Shown: positions 1 through 8,567 of the stretch, piece after piece
Numbering within the stretch: the first letter of the stretch is position 1
How the letters are laid out: every line of letters begins with the position of its first letter
NCBI GenBank assembly: GCA_024696635.1
Contig: JAILGP010000014.1
Span: 1-35,683 of the forward strand
From: Eubacterium sp.
GTDB taxonomy: Bacteria > Bacillota > Clostridia > Lachnospirales > Lachnospiraceae
Reading direction: 5' to 3'
Length of the DNA stretch: 35,683 nt
Made by a program: the position numbers and the translations under genes
Notes under the pieces: generated by a model
Database searches by the model: none
Told to the model about the DNA's origin: nothing
The model's input: the letters and a program-made list of their open reading frames with translations, nothing else

Positions 1-34
1 TTATTAAATAGTCTTATTAAATAGTCTTATTAAA
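1..34. repeat. 13-bp tandem repeat at left edge
   Basis: TTATTAAATAGTC occurs twice in immediate succession and is followed by a third partial copy (TTATTAAA). The array touches the window edge, so more copies may lie outside. It sits downstream of the rplQ terminator in non-coding AT-rich DNA. Function unknown. Confidence 0.8.
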
Positions 35-62
35 AAATCTAATTTAATATATTTTTGCAAAT

Positions 63-98
63 AAAAAAGTGGCATCTACATATATTAGCAGATGCCAC
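63..98 (-). terminator. Intrinsic terminator of the ribosomal superoperon
   Basis: In the minus direction GTGGCATCT pairs perfectly with AGATGCCAC across a 12-nt loop, and the stem is followed by TTTTTT. It lies just past the rplQ stop and no further coding gene follows in the window, so it marks the 3' end of the long transcript. Confidence 0.93.
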
Positions 99-113
99 AT
101 TTAATGTATAAAA

Positions 114-650
114 TTAAACTAACTCAAGAAATACTTCAAGAGCTCCGTCGCCCTTTCTCTGAGCAATCTTTACAATTCTTGTATAACCACCCTTACGGTT
201 AGCATACTTAACTGCATACTCATCGAAAAGCTTCTGTGTAAGATCAACCTTAGCCATAGCCTTTTTCTTACCTTCAGCACTTTCAGGAATTTCTGAAACA
301 GGATAAAGGACCTTAAGCATCTCTCTACGAGCATGAAGTCTTGAAGGCATATCCTTCTTTACAGTCTTCTCAACTGTATCATAAACAGTAACCTTCTTAC
401 CGTCTACAACTTCCTTTACTCTCTTTCCATCCTTGTCCTTACGAGCTTCCTTGGCCTGAACCTTAACCTCTTCGTAATTATCTTTTTCTCTAATTGCAAG
501 AGTAATAAGATGTTCAGCGATCTTACGAACTTCCTTAGCTCTAGCCTCAGTAGTCTTGATCTTACCATGATATATAAGCTGTGTAACCTGATTTCTAAGA
601 AGTGCCTTTCTCTGATCAGCCTTCTTTCCAAGCTTTCTATACATTGCCAT
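114..650 (-). CDS. rplQ: 50S ribosomal protein L17
   Basis: Large-subunit protein placed near the peptide exit tunnel. The N-terminal half (residues 4-55, starting YRKLGKKADQRKALLRN) is typical L17. At 178 residues the protein is about 50 longer than the usual 115-130, because a lysine-rich insertion (about residues 57-103) precedes the conserved LHARRE segment. The frame is intact, so the insertion is real protein and not a frameshift. The first ATG is chosen because AAGGAGG lies 8 nt upstream; the in-frame ATG two codons later is too far away. Last gene of the superoperon. Confidence 0.97.
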   Translation of the reverse strand: MAMYRKLGKKADQRKALLRNQVTQLIYHGKIKTTEARAKEVRKIAEHLITLAIREKDNYEEVKVQAKEARKDKDGKRVKEVVDGKKVTVYDTVEKTVKKDMPSRLHARREMLKVLYPVSEIPESAEGKKKAMAKVDLTQKLFDEYAVKYANRKGGYTRIVKIAQRKGDGALEVFLELV

Positions 651-744
651 TTTGTTTTCCTCCTTACCTGCAGTTTCCTGCGGTCTTCACTGTGCATACT
701 TAATCCGTACAATTTATACGACTTCTGCGTGAGTGGTAAATTAA

Positions 745-1698
745 TTATTCGTCACTGAGTGAAAGTCCAAGCTCTTTAAGCTTAGCAAGAACCTCATCCA
801 AGGACTTACGTCCCAGATTACGTACCTTCATCATTTCATCAGTAGTCTTGTTGCAGAGCTCCTTAACAGTATTAATACCAGCTCTCTTAAGACAGTTAAA
901 TGAACGAACACTGAGTTCAAGCTCATCTATGCTCATATCCTTAGCTGTTGTTTCTGGAACTTCTTCCTGCTTCTCAATGATAATTGTCTTATCCTTAACA
1001 TCCTCAGAAAGATTGATGAAAAGTCCAAGATGCTCACTAAGAATCTTAGCTGCATAGCTGACAGCATCATCTGGAGTAATAGTTCCATTAGTGAATACAT
1101 CGATTGTAAGTTTATCATAATCAGTAATTTGACCTACACGAGTATTCTCTACAATAATATTAACTCTTTCAACTGGTGTATAAATAGAGTCAACTGCTAT
1201 AACATCAATGGAAGTCTCACGTTCTTTGTTCTTATCAGCGCTGACATAACCACGACCGTTTGTTATAGTAAGTTCCATCTCGAGTCTTGCATCCGGACCA
1301 TTAAGGTTAGCAATAACAAGATCAGGATTAAGGATTTCAAGATTTGAATCAAACTGAATATCAGCTGCCGTAACAACCTTATCTCCTATAACATCAATGT
1401 ATCCTGTTCTGACATCATCATTATGAGAATTATTCTTGATACAAAGCTCTTTAATGTTCATAATGATTTCAGTTACATCTTCCTTTACTCCAGGAATAGA
1501 ACTAAATTCATGAAGAACACCCTTGATCTTTACATAGCTTACTGCTGTTCCGGGAAGTGATGACAACATAACTCTGCGAAGTGAATTACCTAGAGTTGTT
1601 CCATAACCTCTCTCAAGCGGTTCGATAACAAATCTTCCATACTTATTATCATCAGACTTCTCTTCAATTAATATTCTTGGTTTTTCAAACTCGAACAT
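745..1698 (-). CDS. rpoA: RNA polymerase alpha subunit
   Basis: Alpha subunit that dimerises to nucleate RNA polymerase assembly and contacts promoters and activators through its C-terminal domain. The N-terminal assembly domain begins MFEFEKPRI and carries the [13 protein letters not shown] segment. The C-terminal domain (about residues 245-310) has the helix-hairpin-helix pattern LGRKSLDEV. The ORF track begins 16 codons early; the true ATG at 1698 has GGAGG at the right distance and gives 317 residues, the usual family length. Placed between rpsD and rplQ, as in most bacteria. Confidence 0.97.
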   Translation of the reverse strand: MFEFEKPRILIEEKSDDNKYGRFVIEPLERGYGTTLGNSLRRVMLSSLPGTAVSYVKIKGVLHEFSSIPGVKEDVTEIIMNIKELCIKNNSHNDDVRTGYIDVIGDKVVTAADIQFDSNLEILNPDLVIANLNGPDARLEMELTITNGRGYVSADKNKERETSIDVIAVDSIYTPVERVNIIVENTRVGQITDYDKLTIDVFTNGTITPDDAVSYAAKILSEHLGLFINLSEDVKDKTIIIEKQEEVPETTAKDMSIDELELSVRSFNCLKRAGINTVKELCNKTTDEMMKVRNLGRKSLDEVLAKLKELGLSLSDE

Positions 1699-1711
1699 TC
1701 GTAACCTCCGA

Positions 1712-2305
1712 TTACTTAGAATACAGCTCGACGATAAGTGTCTCATTTACAGGTACGTCTATAATCTCCCTACGAGGAATCTCAAGGACCTTACCTGAAA
1801 GGTTCTCAGCATCTCCATTAAGCCATTCAGGAACTGATACACCTTTATTTGCTTCTTTAATATCAGCAAATCTTGTAAGAGACTTACTCTTCTCCTTTAT
1901 TTCAATTACGTCACCGGCAGAAACCCTGTATGAAGGGATATTAACAATCTTGCCGTTTACAAGTACATGCTTGTGAGAAACAACCTGTCTAGCCTCACGT
2001 CTTGTTCTTGCATAACCAAGACGGAAGATAACGTTGTCAAGTCTAAGCTCAAGGAGCTGCATAAGATTAGTACCTACAAGACCTGGCATACGCTCTGCCT
2101 TCTTATACATATTACGGAAAGGCTTCTCCTGTACGCCATAGATGAACTTTGCCTTCTGCTTCTCACGAAGCTGAAGTCCGTACTCACTAACCTTTCTATT
2201 ACTTCTCATATTTTTTCTGTGAGATGTCTTACTTACTCCGAGGAAAGCTGGCTCGAGTTCAAGTGATCTACATCTCTTGAGAACTGGTGTTCTATTAATT
2301 GCCAT
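1712..2305 (-). CDS. rpsD: 30S ribosomal protein S4
   Basis: Primary 16S rRNA-binding protein and early assembly factor. At 197 residues it has normal length. The S4 RNA-binding fold runs from about residue 88 ([21 protein letters not shown]) through [21 protein letters not shown] precedes the ATG. In gamma-proteobacteria S4 represses the alpha operon by binding a leader ahead of rpsM; here S4 is encoded three genes after a structured leader in that same place (see 3172-3297), which makes autoregulation plausible but untested. Confidence 0.97.
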   Translation of the reverse strand: MAINRTPVLKRCRSLELEPAFLGVSKTSHRKNMRSNRKVSEYGLQLREKQKAKFIYGVQEKPFRNMYKKAERMPGLVGTNLMQLLELRLDNVIFRLGYARTRREARQVVSHKHVLVNGKIVNIPSYRVSAGDVIEIKEKSKSLTRFADIKEANKGVSVPEWLNGDAENLSGKVLEIPRREIIDVPVNETLIVELYSK

Positions 2306-2323
2306 TTCAACTAACCTCCTTAA

Positions 2324-2722
2324 TTAGACTCTTCTTCTCTTAGGTGGACGACATCCGTTATGAGGAACAGGTGTTACATCCTTAATTGTAAGAATTTCAA
2401 GACCACATGCACCAAGTGCACGGATAGCTGCCTCACGGCCACTACCTGGTCCCTTAACTGTTACATCAATCTTTTTCAGACCATAAGGTGCTGCAGCCTT
2501 TGCTGCTGTTTCAGCAGCCATCTGAGCAGCATAAGGTGTTGACTTCTTTGATCCTCTGAATCCAAGTCCACCTGCACTTGCCCATGAGAGTGCATTTCCT
2601 TCTGCATCTGTAAGAGTTACTATAGTATTGTTGAAAGAAGCCTGAATATGTGCTTGTCCACGCTCAACGCTTCTTCTATTACGCTTTTTAGTTACTTTCT
2701 TTGTAACCTTATTACTAGCCAT
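2324..2722 (-). CDS. rpsK: 30S ribosomal protein S11
   Basis: Small-subunit platform protein contacting the mRNA-exit region. The 132-residue protein has the basic N-terminal tail, the conserved core [16 protein letters not shown] and the C-terminal [25 protein letters not shown] stands upstream of the ATG. It follows rpsM by 36 nt and precedes rpsD by 18 nt in the alpha section. Confidence 0.97.
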   Translation of the reverse strand: MASNKVTKKVTKKRNRRSVERGQAHIQASFNNTIVTLTDAEGNALSWASAGGLGFRGSKKSTPYAAQMAAETAAKAAAPYGLKKIDVTVKGPGSGREAAIRALGACGLEILTIKDVTPVPHNGCRPPKRRRV

Positions 2723-2758
2723 AGAGCTTACTCCTCCAAATTAATCTTATTTACGATA

Positions 2759-3127
2759 TTACTTCTTCTTGTTAGCAACAGTCTTCTTAGGTCCCTTACG
2801 AGTACGTGCATTATTCTTTGTATTCTGTCCACGTACAGGAAGACCCTTTCTATGACGTATGCCACGATAGCAACCTATCTCCTGAAGACGCTTGATATTC
2901 ATCTGCGTCTCACGTCTGAGATCACCTTCAACTATGATGTTATCATTGATATAATCACTGATACGTCTAACTTCGTCATCAGTAAGATCCTTAACTCTTG
3001 TATCGAAACTTACTTCAGTTTCTGTAAGAATCTTCTGAGATGTTGTGAGGCCAATACCAAAGATATAGGTAAGACCGATCTCAACGCGCTTGTCTCTAGG
3101 TAAATCTACACCTGAAATACGAGCCAT
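2759..3127 (-). CDS. rpsM: 30S ribosomal protein S13
   Basis: Head protein of the small subunit that contacts P-site tRNA and intersubunit bridges. The protein begins [19 protein letters not shown] and ends with the basic [16 protein letters not shown] tail; its 122 residues match the family. TGGAGGT precedes the start. The gene is separated from rpmJ by a 325-nt structured leader, far longer than other gaps in the operon. Confidence 0.97.
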   Translation of the reverse strand: MARISGVDLPRDKRVEIGLTYIFGIGLTTSQKILTETEVSFDTRVKDLTDDEVRRISDYINDNIIVEGDLRRETQMNIKRLQEIGCYRGIRHRKGLPVRGQNTKNNARTRKGPKKTVANKKK

Positions 3128-3171
3128 GAATTTTACCTCCAGTTTTTTTATAACTTTAGTTTATTGTTTGT

Positions 3172-3297
3172 GTGACTATCGTCACCCAGCCGCTTTGACC
3201 GTCATTTGAAACAGTCCTTTCGCTAACATTAGACGCGTTAGCGACCCGCGTTTTGTCCATGCCTTATAATCTCACAGGTTAATGATAATGATTATAA
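3172..3297 (-). promoter_or_regulatory. Structured mRNA leader ahead of rpsM
   Basis: Read as RNA on the minus strand, the rpmJ-rpsM gap holds four hairpins in a row: TTATAATC/GATTATAA (3290-3297 with 3264-3271), CGCTAAC/GTTAGCG (3237-3243 with 3221-3227), GACTGT/ACGGTC with one G-U pair (3211-3216 with 3197-3202), and GTGAC/GTCAC (3181-3185 with 3172-3176). In addition ACGC (3248-3251) can pair with GCGT (3233-3236) inside the loop of the second hairpin, giving H-type pseudoknot geometry. The segment is clearly richer in GC than the surrounding spacer. I infer a cis-regulatory RNA, perhaps bound by S4; this is not proven. Confidence 0.6.
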
Positions 3298-3381
3298 AAG
3301 CATAAATTACCTACCTTACATTTAATAATAAAATATGTAGATACTCATATAAAATCATCAAACCAGGTAGCAAACGCACAA

Positions 3382-3431
3382 AACAAGGATACTCTTCGGC
3401 AGATGGGCTAAACATCTCGAAAAAGTGTCCT
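3382..3431 (-). promoter_or_regulatory. Hairpin downstream of rpmJ
   Basis: Between rpmJ and the rpsM leader, GGACACT pairs with AGTATCC with one mismatch and encloses a smaller AGATG/CATCT hairpin (minus-strand sense). It is not followed by a T-tract, so it does not look like a terminator. It could protect or process mRNA, or form the upper part of the rpsM leader. The stretch from 3298 to 3381 is AT-rich spacer with nothing recognisable. Confidence 0.35.
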
Positions 3432-3595
3432 CTCAAGAAATCGTAAATATGATTATCCTTGACGCTGTTTGTGCTTTGGATTTTCGCAGATTATAAGAAT
3501 TCTGCCTTTTCTTTTAATGACTTTGCACTTATCGCAAATTGGTTTTACTGATGCGCGTACCTTCATTAAAATACTCTCCTTTCCAAAAGTGTCCT
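3420..3595. repeat. 11-bp direct repeat flanking rpmJ
   Basis: AAAAGTGTCCT occurs at 3585-3595, before rpmJ, and again at 3421-3431, after it. In mRNA sense this is AGGACACTTTT in both the rpmJ leader and the start of the rpmJ-rpsM spacer. The spacer copy can take part in the hairpin at 3382-3431. It could be chance, or an alternative-pairing element. Confidence 0.5.
3453..3566 (-). CDS. rpmJ: 50S ribosomal protein L36
   Basis: Too short for the ORF track but clear on the minus strand: 37 residues starting [20 protein letters not shown] and ending KHKQRQG. The zinc ligands C11, C14, C27 and H32 are all present, so this is the zinc-binding form. AAGGAGA lies ahead of the ATG. It is the first gene after the internal promoter at 3606-3634 and lies between infA and rpmM-type alpha genes starting with rpsM, the usual Firmicutes position. 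Confidence 0.97.
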   Translation of the reverse strand: MKVRASVKPICDKCKVIKRKGRILIICENPKHKQRQG

Positions 3596-3605
3596 GCAAA
3601 TGTCT

Positions 3606-3634
3606 ATTCTAACATGATTTTGATATGCTTGCAA
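3606..3634 (-). promoter_or_regulatory. Internal sigma-A-type promoter before rpmJ
   Basis: In the minus direction TTGCAA (3629-3634) and TAGAAT (3606-3611) are spaced by exactly 17 bp, with TGT directly before the -10 as an extended -10. It uses the same -35 hexamer, spacing and TGT as the promoter before rpsJ. The predicted start near 3599 gives a short leader to rpmJ, so rpmJ and the alpha genes can be made independently of the S10-spc transcript. Confidence 0.75.
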
Positions 3635-3666
3635 GAGGTATTTAAAAATTTTTTATAAAATAATTA

Positions 3667-3885
3667 TTATTTAGCTCTCCATGTAATTCTTCCTCTTGAA
3701 AAATCATATGGTGAAAGAACTACCGTTACTTTGTCCCCAGGAAGAATCTTTATATAATTCATACGAAGCTTACCACTTATAACCGCAAGAATCTCATGAT
3801 CATTTTCAAGCTTCACCCTAAACATTGCATTAGGAAGTTTTTCAAGTACTACACCTTCGCACTCAATTTCGTCAGCTTTGGACAT
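3667..3885 (-). CDS. infA: Translation initiation factor IF-1
   Basis: Single OB-fold factor that binds the ribosomal A site during initiation. The 72 residues are the exact family length, beginning [20 protein letters not shown] and ending [19 protein letters not shown] precedes the ATG. It follows adk by only 20 nt; the map gene often found between adk and infA is missing. Confidence 0.97.
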   Translation of the reverse strand: MSKADEIECEGVVLEKLPNAMFRVKLENDHEILAVISGKLRMNYIKILPGDKVTVVLSPYDFSRGRITWRAK

Positions 3886-3905
3886 ATGTTCACTCCTTTT
3901 TATAA

Positions 3906-4547
3906 TTAACCAAGTATTGCTGTTATATCAGCGAATACATCATTAAGGTCTTTGGTTCCGTCAATATTCTTAACGATACCCTTTCCATCATAATAATCAA
4001 TAAGAGGTTGAGTTTGCTCATGATATACTGAAAGTCTGTTAAGTACTGTTTCAGGCTTATCATCCTCTCTTTGAATAAGCTCACTACCACAATTATCACA
4101 AATATTCTCTGTTTTAGGAGCATTGTATTTAATGTGATAAGTAGCACCACATTTTACACAAGCACGTCTACCAGACATACGATTAACAATATTCTCATCA
4201 GGTACATCAACATTGATAGCATAGTCAACTGATTCTCCTGTTTCAGCAAGTGCTGCATCAAGAGCTTCAGCCTGTGGAATTGTTCTTGGGAAACCATCAA
4301 GTACATAGCCATTAGCACAATCATCCTGATGAATTCTATCAATAACAAGATCTACAACCAATGAATCCGGAACAAGCTCACCTTTATCCATGTAAGCCTT
4401 AGCTTTAACGCCAAGTTCTGTACCATTCTTAATATTGGCTCTAAAAATATCTCCGGTTGAAATATGTGGGACATTATATTTGCCACAAATCATATCAGCC
4501 TGTGTACCTTTTCCGGCACCAGGAGCACCAAGCATTATAATTTTCAT
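3906..4547 (-). CDS. adk: Adenylate kinase
   Basis: Interconverts ATP + AMP and 2 ADP in the cytosol. The P-loop [10 protein letters not shown] is at residues 7-16, and the LID region carries four cysteines in CVKC...CDNC, the zinc-stabilised LID seen in Gram-positive adenylate kinases. Arginine motifs DGFPRT and the [11 protein letters not shown] segment are present. Length 213 is typical. AGAGGAG lies before the ATG. It follows secY after a hairpin-bearing 77-nt gap. Confidence 0.97.
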   Translation of the reverse strand: MKIIMLGAPGAGKGTQADMICGKYNVPHISTGDIFRANIKNGTELGVKAKAYMDKGELVPDSLVVDLVIDRIHQDDCANGYVLDGFPRTIPQAEALDAALAETGESVDYAINVDVPDENIVNRMSGRRACVKCGATYHIKYNAPKTENICDNCGSELIQREDDKPETVLNRLSVYHEQTQPLIDYYDGKGIVKNIDGTKDLNDVFADITAILG

Positions 4548-4578
4548 AAGCTACTCCTCTCTAATTAACAAAACCTCG

Positions 4579-4616
4579 AAAAGATGACAACGAGATTACG
4601 CCCATTGTCATCTTTT
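4579..4616 (-). terminator. Hairpin between secY and adk (possible partial terminator)
   Basis: A 12-bp perfect stem, AAAAGATGACAA (minus sense) pairing with TTGTCATCTTTT across a 14-nt loop, starts 8 nt after the secY stop. The 3' arm ends in TTTT, then CGAGGTTTTG. It resembles an intrinsic terminator with an interrupted U-tract. Because adk and infA lack a clear promoter in this gap, it more likely attenuates or stabilises mRNA ends than stops all transcription. Confidence 0.6.
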
Positions 4617-4624
4617 ATTTATCA

Positions 4625-5944
4625 TTACTTGTTTAAGAATCCTGAATAATTTCTTACAAGCATCTTTGACTCAATCTGTTTGATGGTTTCAATGATAACT
4701 CCACAGATAATGATGAGTGATGTACCACCGAAAGAAACATCAGCACTAAATCTACCATTAAAGAAGATAGGAATTAATGCAACAATTATAAGTCCAATTG
4801 CTCCGATAATAACTATATAGTTAAGTATCTTATTCAGATAATCCTGTGTTTGCTTACCAGGTCTTATACCAGGAACAAAGCCACCCTGTTTCTTCAGGTT
4901 ATTTGCTATCTCCATTGGATTAAATGAAATGGATGTATAGAAATAAGCAAAGAATACTACAAGAGCTATATAAAGCACAAGTCCGATATATGCCCATGGA
5001 TATCCAGGTCTAAACCAATAATTAGTATTAAGACCCTCAAAAATTTTGGCTACTACAGAATTAGTAACCTGAATATTAAACAGATTAGTAACAATTCCAG
5101 GTATTGACATAAGTGTTGATGCGAAGATAATTGGCATAACATTTCCTGTATTAACTTTAAGAGGAATATGTGATGAATTACCACCAACTTGTCTTCTACC
5201 CTGCACCTTTTGTGCATACGATACAGGTATCTTTCTAACTGCATCATTAAGTATAATAGTTAAAACTGTTGTTAAAACAACTACTGCAATAATGATTACA
5301 GAAGCTAATATCATATTTACTGTTGACTTATCCTTTACGAACATATCATAAAGATTTACAAAGTCACTAGGCATACGAGATACGATATTAACAAGAAGTA
5401 TGATTGATACTCCGTTTCCAATACCCTTCTCAGTAATTCTTTCACCCAGCCACATAACAAATGTACTACCCGCTGTTAATGTTATTACTATAACTGCTAC
5501 CGAAAGGAAATTATAATCATACAGATATCCTGCACGACCAAAACCGATTGATAAACCAATACTTTCGATTATAGCAAGTGCAACCGACACAATACGCGTT
5601 ATAGCTGTAATTTTCTTTCGACCTTCATTTCCATCCTTCTGCATCTCCTCAAGAGCAGGAATTGCTATAGTGAGGAGCTGTATAATGATGGATGATGTAA
5701 TATACGGTGTAACAGACAGAGCAAATATTGACATCTGCTGAAATGAACCACCAGTGAATGAATCAAGAAGTGAATTAGCACCTGTACCGAGATTATTAGC
5801 AAAGAAATTGCTAAGCTCAGCTGTATTTACACCTGGTGTAGGTATAAGAGAACCGAGTCTTACAACAATTAAGATAAGAAGATCAAAAAGAATTCCATTC
5901 CTTATCTCTTTTATCTTAAAAGCATCTCTAATGGTACTGAACAT
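4625..5944 (-). CDS. secY: Protein translocase subunit SecY
   Basis: Channel-forming core of the Sec translocon in the cytoplasmic membrane. The 439 residues contain about ten hydrophobic helices; the family segments RLGSLIPTPGVN near the N-terminus, SIFALSVTPYITSSIIIQLL (helix 2), and KKQGGFVPGIRPGKQT in the cytosolic loop are all visible. The ATG starts 1 nt after the rplO TAG, and its GAGGTGA ribosome site is embedded in the last codons of rplO, which implies translational coupling. Confidence 0.97.
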   Translation of the reverse strand: MFSTIRDAFKIKEIRNGILFDLLILIVVRLGSLIPTPGVNTAELSNFFANNLGTGANSLLDSFTGGSFQQMSIFALSVTPYITSSIIIQLLTIAIPALEEMQKDGNEGRKKITAITRIVSVALAIIESIGLSIGFGRAGYLYDYNFLSVAVIVITLTAGSTFVMWLGERITEKGIGNGVSIILLVNIVSRMPSDFVNLYDMFVKDKSTVNMILASVIIIAVVVLTTVLTIILNDAVRKIPVSYAQKVQGRRQVGGNSSHIPLKVNTGNVMPIIFASTLMSIPGIVTNLFNIQVTNSVVAKIFEGLNTNYWFRPGYPWAYIGLVLYIALVVFFAYFYTSISFNPMEIANNLKKQGGFVPGIRPGKQTQDYLNKILNYIVIIGAIGLIIVALIPIFFNGRFSADVSFGGTSLIIICGVIIETIKQIESKMLVRNYSGFLNK

Positions 5945-5945
5945 A

Positions 5946-6386
5946 CTAAATCACCTCGAATTTTCCGCCAGCAGCTTCAATCTTCTCTATTGCTGTCTTA
6001 CTTGCAGCATCTACAGAAACTGTAAGCTTACGGCTTAACTCTCCATTTCCAAGAATCTTAACACCGTCTCTAGAATTCTTAACAATTCCAAGCTCCTTAA
6101 GAGCTTCAACTGTTACTGTAGCACCATCTTCAAACTTTTCAAGATCTGAAACATTGATTGCTACAATGTCCTTAGTATTTCTACACTTAAAGCCTCTCTT
6201 AGGTATACGTCTGAAGAGTGGCATCTGACCTCCTTCAAAACCTGGTCTTGGTGCTCCAGAACGAGCCTTCTGTCCTTTGTGACCCTTACCGGCTGTCTTT
6301 CCATTTCCTGAACCATGACCACGTCCGCGTCTGAAGTCGTCACGAGTTTTTGCACCTTCCTGTGGTGCCAGATTAGATAAATCCAT
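5946..6386 (-). CDS. rplO: 50S ribosomal protein L15
   Basis: Late-assembly 23S rRNA-binding protein. The glycine- and arginine-rich N-terminal tail (RRGRGHGSGNGKTAGKGHKG) is diagnostic. The ORF track starts 14 codons upstream; the ATG at 6386 giving MDLSNLAPQEGAK is preferred because AAGGAGG lies just upstream and the family begins there. Length 146. The ribosome site overlaps the rpmD stop codon. Confidence 0.96.
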   Translation of the reverse strand: MDLSNLAPQEGAKTRDDFRRGRGHGSGNGKTAGKGHKGQKARSGAPRPGFEGGQMPLFRRIPKRGFKCRNTKDIVAINVSDLEKFEDGATVTVEALKELGIVKNSRDGVKILGNGELSRKLTVSVDAASKTAIEKIEAAGGKFEVI

Positions 6387-6399
6387 CTCTTCGACCTCC

Positions 6400-6579
6400 T
6401 TATTCTTCAACCTTAAGTAAATATTCAACCTGCTTAATCATTCCCTTAGTTGCAGCACTGTTAGGAAGCTCAACTGTCTTACCAACCTTCTTAAGTCCAA
6501 GTGCTTCAACTGTTCTTCTATGCTTTGGTACACATCCGATAGGGGACTTAACCAGTGTAATCTTTAATGTATCTGCCAT
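6400..6579 (-). CDS. rpmD: 50S ribosomal protein L30
   Basis: Missing from the ORF track because it is only 59 residues. It starts [16 protein letters not shown], continues [18 protein letters not shown], and ends EYLLKVEE, all characteristic of bacterial L30. AGGAGGT precedes the ATG, and it sits 13 nt after rpsE and 13 nt before rplO, the conserved spc order. Confidence 0.96.
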   Translation of the reverse strand: MADTLKITLVKSPIGCVPKHRRTVEALGLKKVGKTVELPNSAATKGMIKQVEYLLKVEE

Positions 6580-6592
6580 TTTTTTCTACCTC

Positions 6593-7102
6593 CTAGTTAA
6601 GAATCTCGTCTACTGTCTTACCACGAAGTCTTGCGATTTCTTCTGGATCCTGAATGGCCTTAAGTCCTTCTATTGTTGCAAGAACGACATTCTGCTTATT
6701 ATTTGATCCAAGAGACTTTGTACGAATATTTCTATAACCGGCAAGATCAAGCACGCTACGTGCAGGACCACCTGCGATAATACCAGTACCTTCAGGAGCT
6801 GTCTTAAGAAGAACTCTTGCACTTCCGAACTCTCCTGTGTATCCATAAGGGATACTTCCGTTCTCATTAACTGGAACTGTAACAAGCTTCTTTATAGCAT
6901 CTTCCTTAGCCTTTCTAATAGCCTCAGGAATTTCTGTTGCCTTACCTATGCCAGCGCCTACATGACCATTACGGTCACCTACTACGATAAGTGCTGCAAA
7001 TCTCATGTTACGTCCACCCTTAACAACCTTGGTTACACGCTTGATTGCAATAACGTTATCGAACAGTTCTACCTGGCTTAAATCTATCTTTGTACGCTTC
7101 AA
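6593..7102 (-). CDS. rpsE: 30S ribosomal protein S5
   Basis: Small-subunit protein at the mRNA entry and decoding-fidelity region. The track ORF begins 47 codons too early. The likely start is TTG at 7102, preceded by GGGAGG at 8 nt, giving KRTKIDLSQVELFDNVIAI after the initiator and a normal 169 residues. The S5 core VVKGGRNMRFAALIVVGD and GNGHVGAGIGKATE-type glycine loop are present (here GDRNGHVGAGIGKATE). No ATG or GTG with a ribosome site fits. Confidence 0.95.
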   Translation of the reverse strand: MKRTKIDLSQVELFDNVIAIKRVTKVVKGGRNMRFAALIVVGDRNGHVGAGIGKATEIPEAIRKAKEDAIKKLVTVPVNENGSIPYGYTGEFGSARVLLKTAPEGTGIIAGGPARSVLDLAGYRNIRTKSLGSNNKQNVVLATIEGLKAIQDPEEIARLRGKTVDEILN

Positions 7103-7118
7103 CTTATCTTCCTCCCTC

Positions 7119-7487
7119 TTAGAATACAAGACCAGCTTCTCTTGCAGCATCTGCAAGAGCCTTAACTTTACCTGTATAGATAAAGCCGCCTCTGTCAAAT
7201 ACAACTTCCTTAATATCAGCTGCAAGTGCTCTCTCAGCAACAACCTTACCTACATAAGCAGCAGCATCAATATTGTTAGTTTTCTCAAGTTCGGAAGCAA
7301 CAGTCTTCTCAACCGTAGAAGCAGATACTAAAGTCTTACCGACTGTATCGTCGATAATCTGAGCATAGACATGATTATTGCTTCTATAAACAGCAAGTCT
7401 AGGTCTCTCAGTAGTACCGCTGAAACGATTCCTAATCTTTAAATGCTTCTTCTCACGAATAGCACTTCTTGATTCCTTGTTAATCAT
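7119..7487 (-). CDS. rplR: 50S ribosomal protein L18
   Basis: 5S rRNA-binding protein of the central protuberance. The 122 residues show [19 protein letters not shown] near the start, [15 protein letters not shown], and the C-terminal [19 protein letters not shown], all typical. AAGGAGA is upstream of the ATG. Works with L5, encoded six genes upstream, in 5S binding. Confidence 0.97.
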   Translation of the reverse strand: MINKESRSAIREKKHLKIRNRFSGTTERPRLAVYRSNNHVYAQIIDDTVGKTLVSASTVEKTVASELEKTNNIDAAAYVGKVVAERALAADIKEVVFDRGGFIYTGKVKALADAAREAGLVF

Positions 7488-7504
7488 AGCTTACTCTCCT
7501 TATC

Positions 7505-8044
7505 TTACTTCTTACCGGTCTTTCCAACCTTACGTCTAATTGTCTCATAATCATACTTGATACCCTTGCCCTTATATGGCTCTGGAGCTCTCTTCTCACG
7601 AATCTCGGCTGCATACTGTCCAACCTTCTCCTTATCGATACCAGTTACGATTATCTTGTTTTCTTCTACCTTTGTTTCAAGTCCTTCAGGATCAGTCATC
7701 TCAACTGGATGAGAATATCCAAGATTAAGAACTAATTTGTTACCCTGCTTTGAAGCTCTGTAACCTACACCATTAACCTCAAGAGTCTTTTTGTAACCAT
7801 CAGTTACACCTATGATCATGTTGTTAAGAAGTGTTCTTGTAAGCCCGTGAAGAGCCTTGTTTCTCTTTAAGTCATTTGGTCTTGATACAGTAATAACATT
7901 ACCATCCATCTTGATCTCCATCTCTGGAGCAAGAGCTCTGCAAAGTTCACCCTTTGGACCCTTGACTGTCACCTTATTATTTTCTGCTATATCTACTGTT
8001 ACTCCAGCAGGTACAGCGATAGGCATTTTACCGATACGTGACAT
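7505..8044 (-). CDS. rplF: 50S ribosomal protein L6
   Basis: Binds 23S rRNA near the sarcin-ricin loop. The two-domain protein begins [15 protein letters not shown], with the C-terminal signature [19 protein letters not shown] near the end. Length 179 is normal. GGAGG lies upstream of the ATG. An 84-nt AT-rich gap, wide for this operon, separates it from rpsH; I saw no convincing promoter in it. Confidence 0.97.
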   Translation of the reverse strand: MSRIGKMPIAVPAGVTVDIAENNKVTVKGPKGELCRALAPEMEIKMDGNVITVSRPNDLKRNKALHGLTRTLLNNMIIGVTDGYKKTLEVNGVGYRASKQGNKLVLNLGYSHPVEMTDPEGLETKVEENKIIVTGIDKEKVGQYAAEIREKRAPEPYKGKGIKYDYETIRRKVGKTGKK

Positions 8045-8128
8045 TTCGCCTTTCCTCCTTATTAATATTTAAAAGAATTATAATTTTATCTTTATATAAA
8101 TGATTCTAAACAATATATAAATGGTATA

Positions 8129-8530
8129 TTACCAAATAAATGCAAGAACTTCGCCACCAATATTTTCCTTACGAGCCTGCTTATCTGTAAGCACACCCTT
8201 GTTTGTAGAAATGATAGCTGTTCCCATTCCTCCAAGAACCTTTGGAAGATTATCTTTATCAGCATATACTCTAAGTCCTGGCTTTGAAATTCTCTTAAGG
8301 CCTTTGATAACCTTTTCGTTCTTATCTTTGCCGTACTTAAGTGTAATTCTGATAACATCAAAATTACCTTCTTTAACAGTCTCTATATTACGAACATATC
8401 CTTCGTCAAGAAGAATCTGAGCGATCGCCTGCTTCATCTTAGATGCAGGTATATCTACTGTATCATGCTTTGCAGTATTTGCATTACGGATTCTTGTAAG
8501 CATATCTGCAATTGGATCGCTTATTGCCAT
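8129..8530 (-). CDS. rpsH: 30S ribosomal protein S8
   Basis: 16S rRNA-binding protein; in E. coli the repressor of the spc operon. The 133 residues begin [17 protein letters not shown] and end with [22 protein letters not shown], matching the family. GGAGG precedes the ATG. In this window no obvious copy of an S8 target was recognised ahead of rplE. Confidence 0.97.
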   Translation of the reverse strand: MAISDPIADMLTRIRNANTAKHDTVDIPASKMKQAIAQILLDEGYVRNIETVKEGNFDVIRITLKYGKDKNEKVIKGLKRISKPGLRVYADKDNLPKVLGGMGTAIISTNKGVLTDKQARKENIGGEVLAFIW

Positions 8531-8567
8531 TTCGTTATCCTCCTAAAAATAATGTAAACTCAGCATT

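Noticed and set aside
416-712. 98-residue ORF overlapping the start of rplQ
   Set aside because: Different frame from a clear L17 gene, with no recognisable domain.
3298-3381. Second promoter in the rpmJ-rpsM gap
   Set aside because: A TTTTATAAT string is present but no -35 lies at proper distance, and the leader makes better sense as part of the transcript from 3599.
8045-8128. Internal promoter between rpsH and rplF
   Set aside because: TTGTTT and TATAAT-like strings exist, but the spacing (about 25 bp) is wrong in AT-rich DNA.
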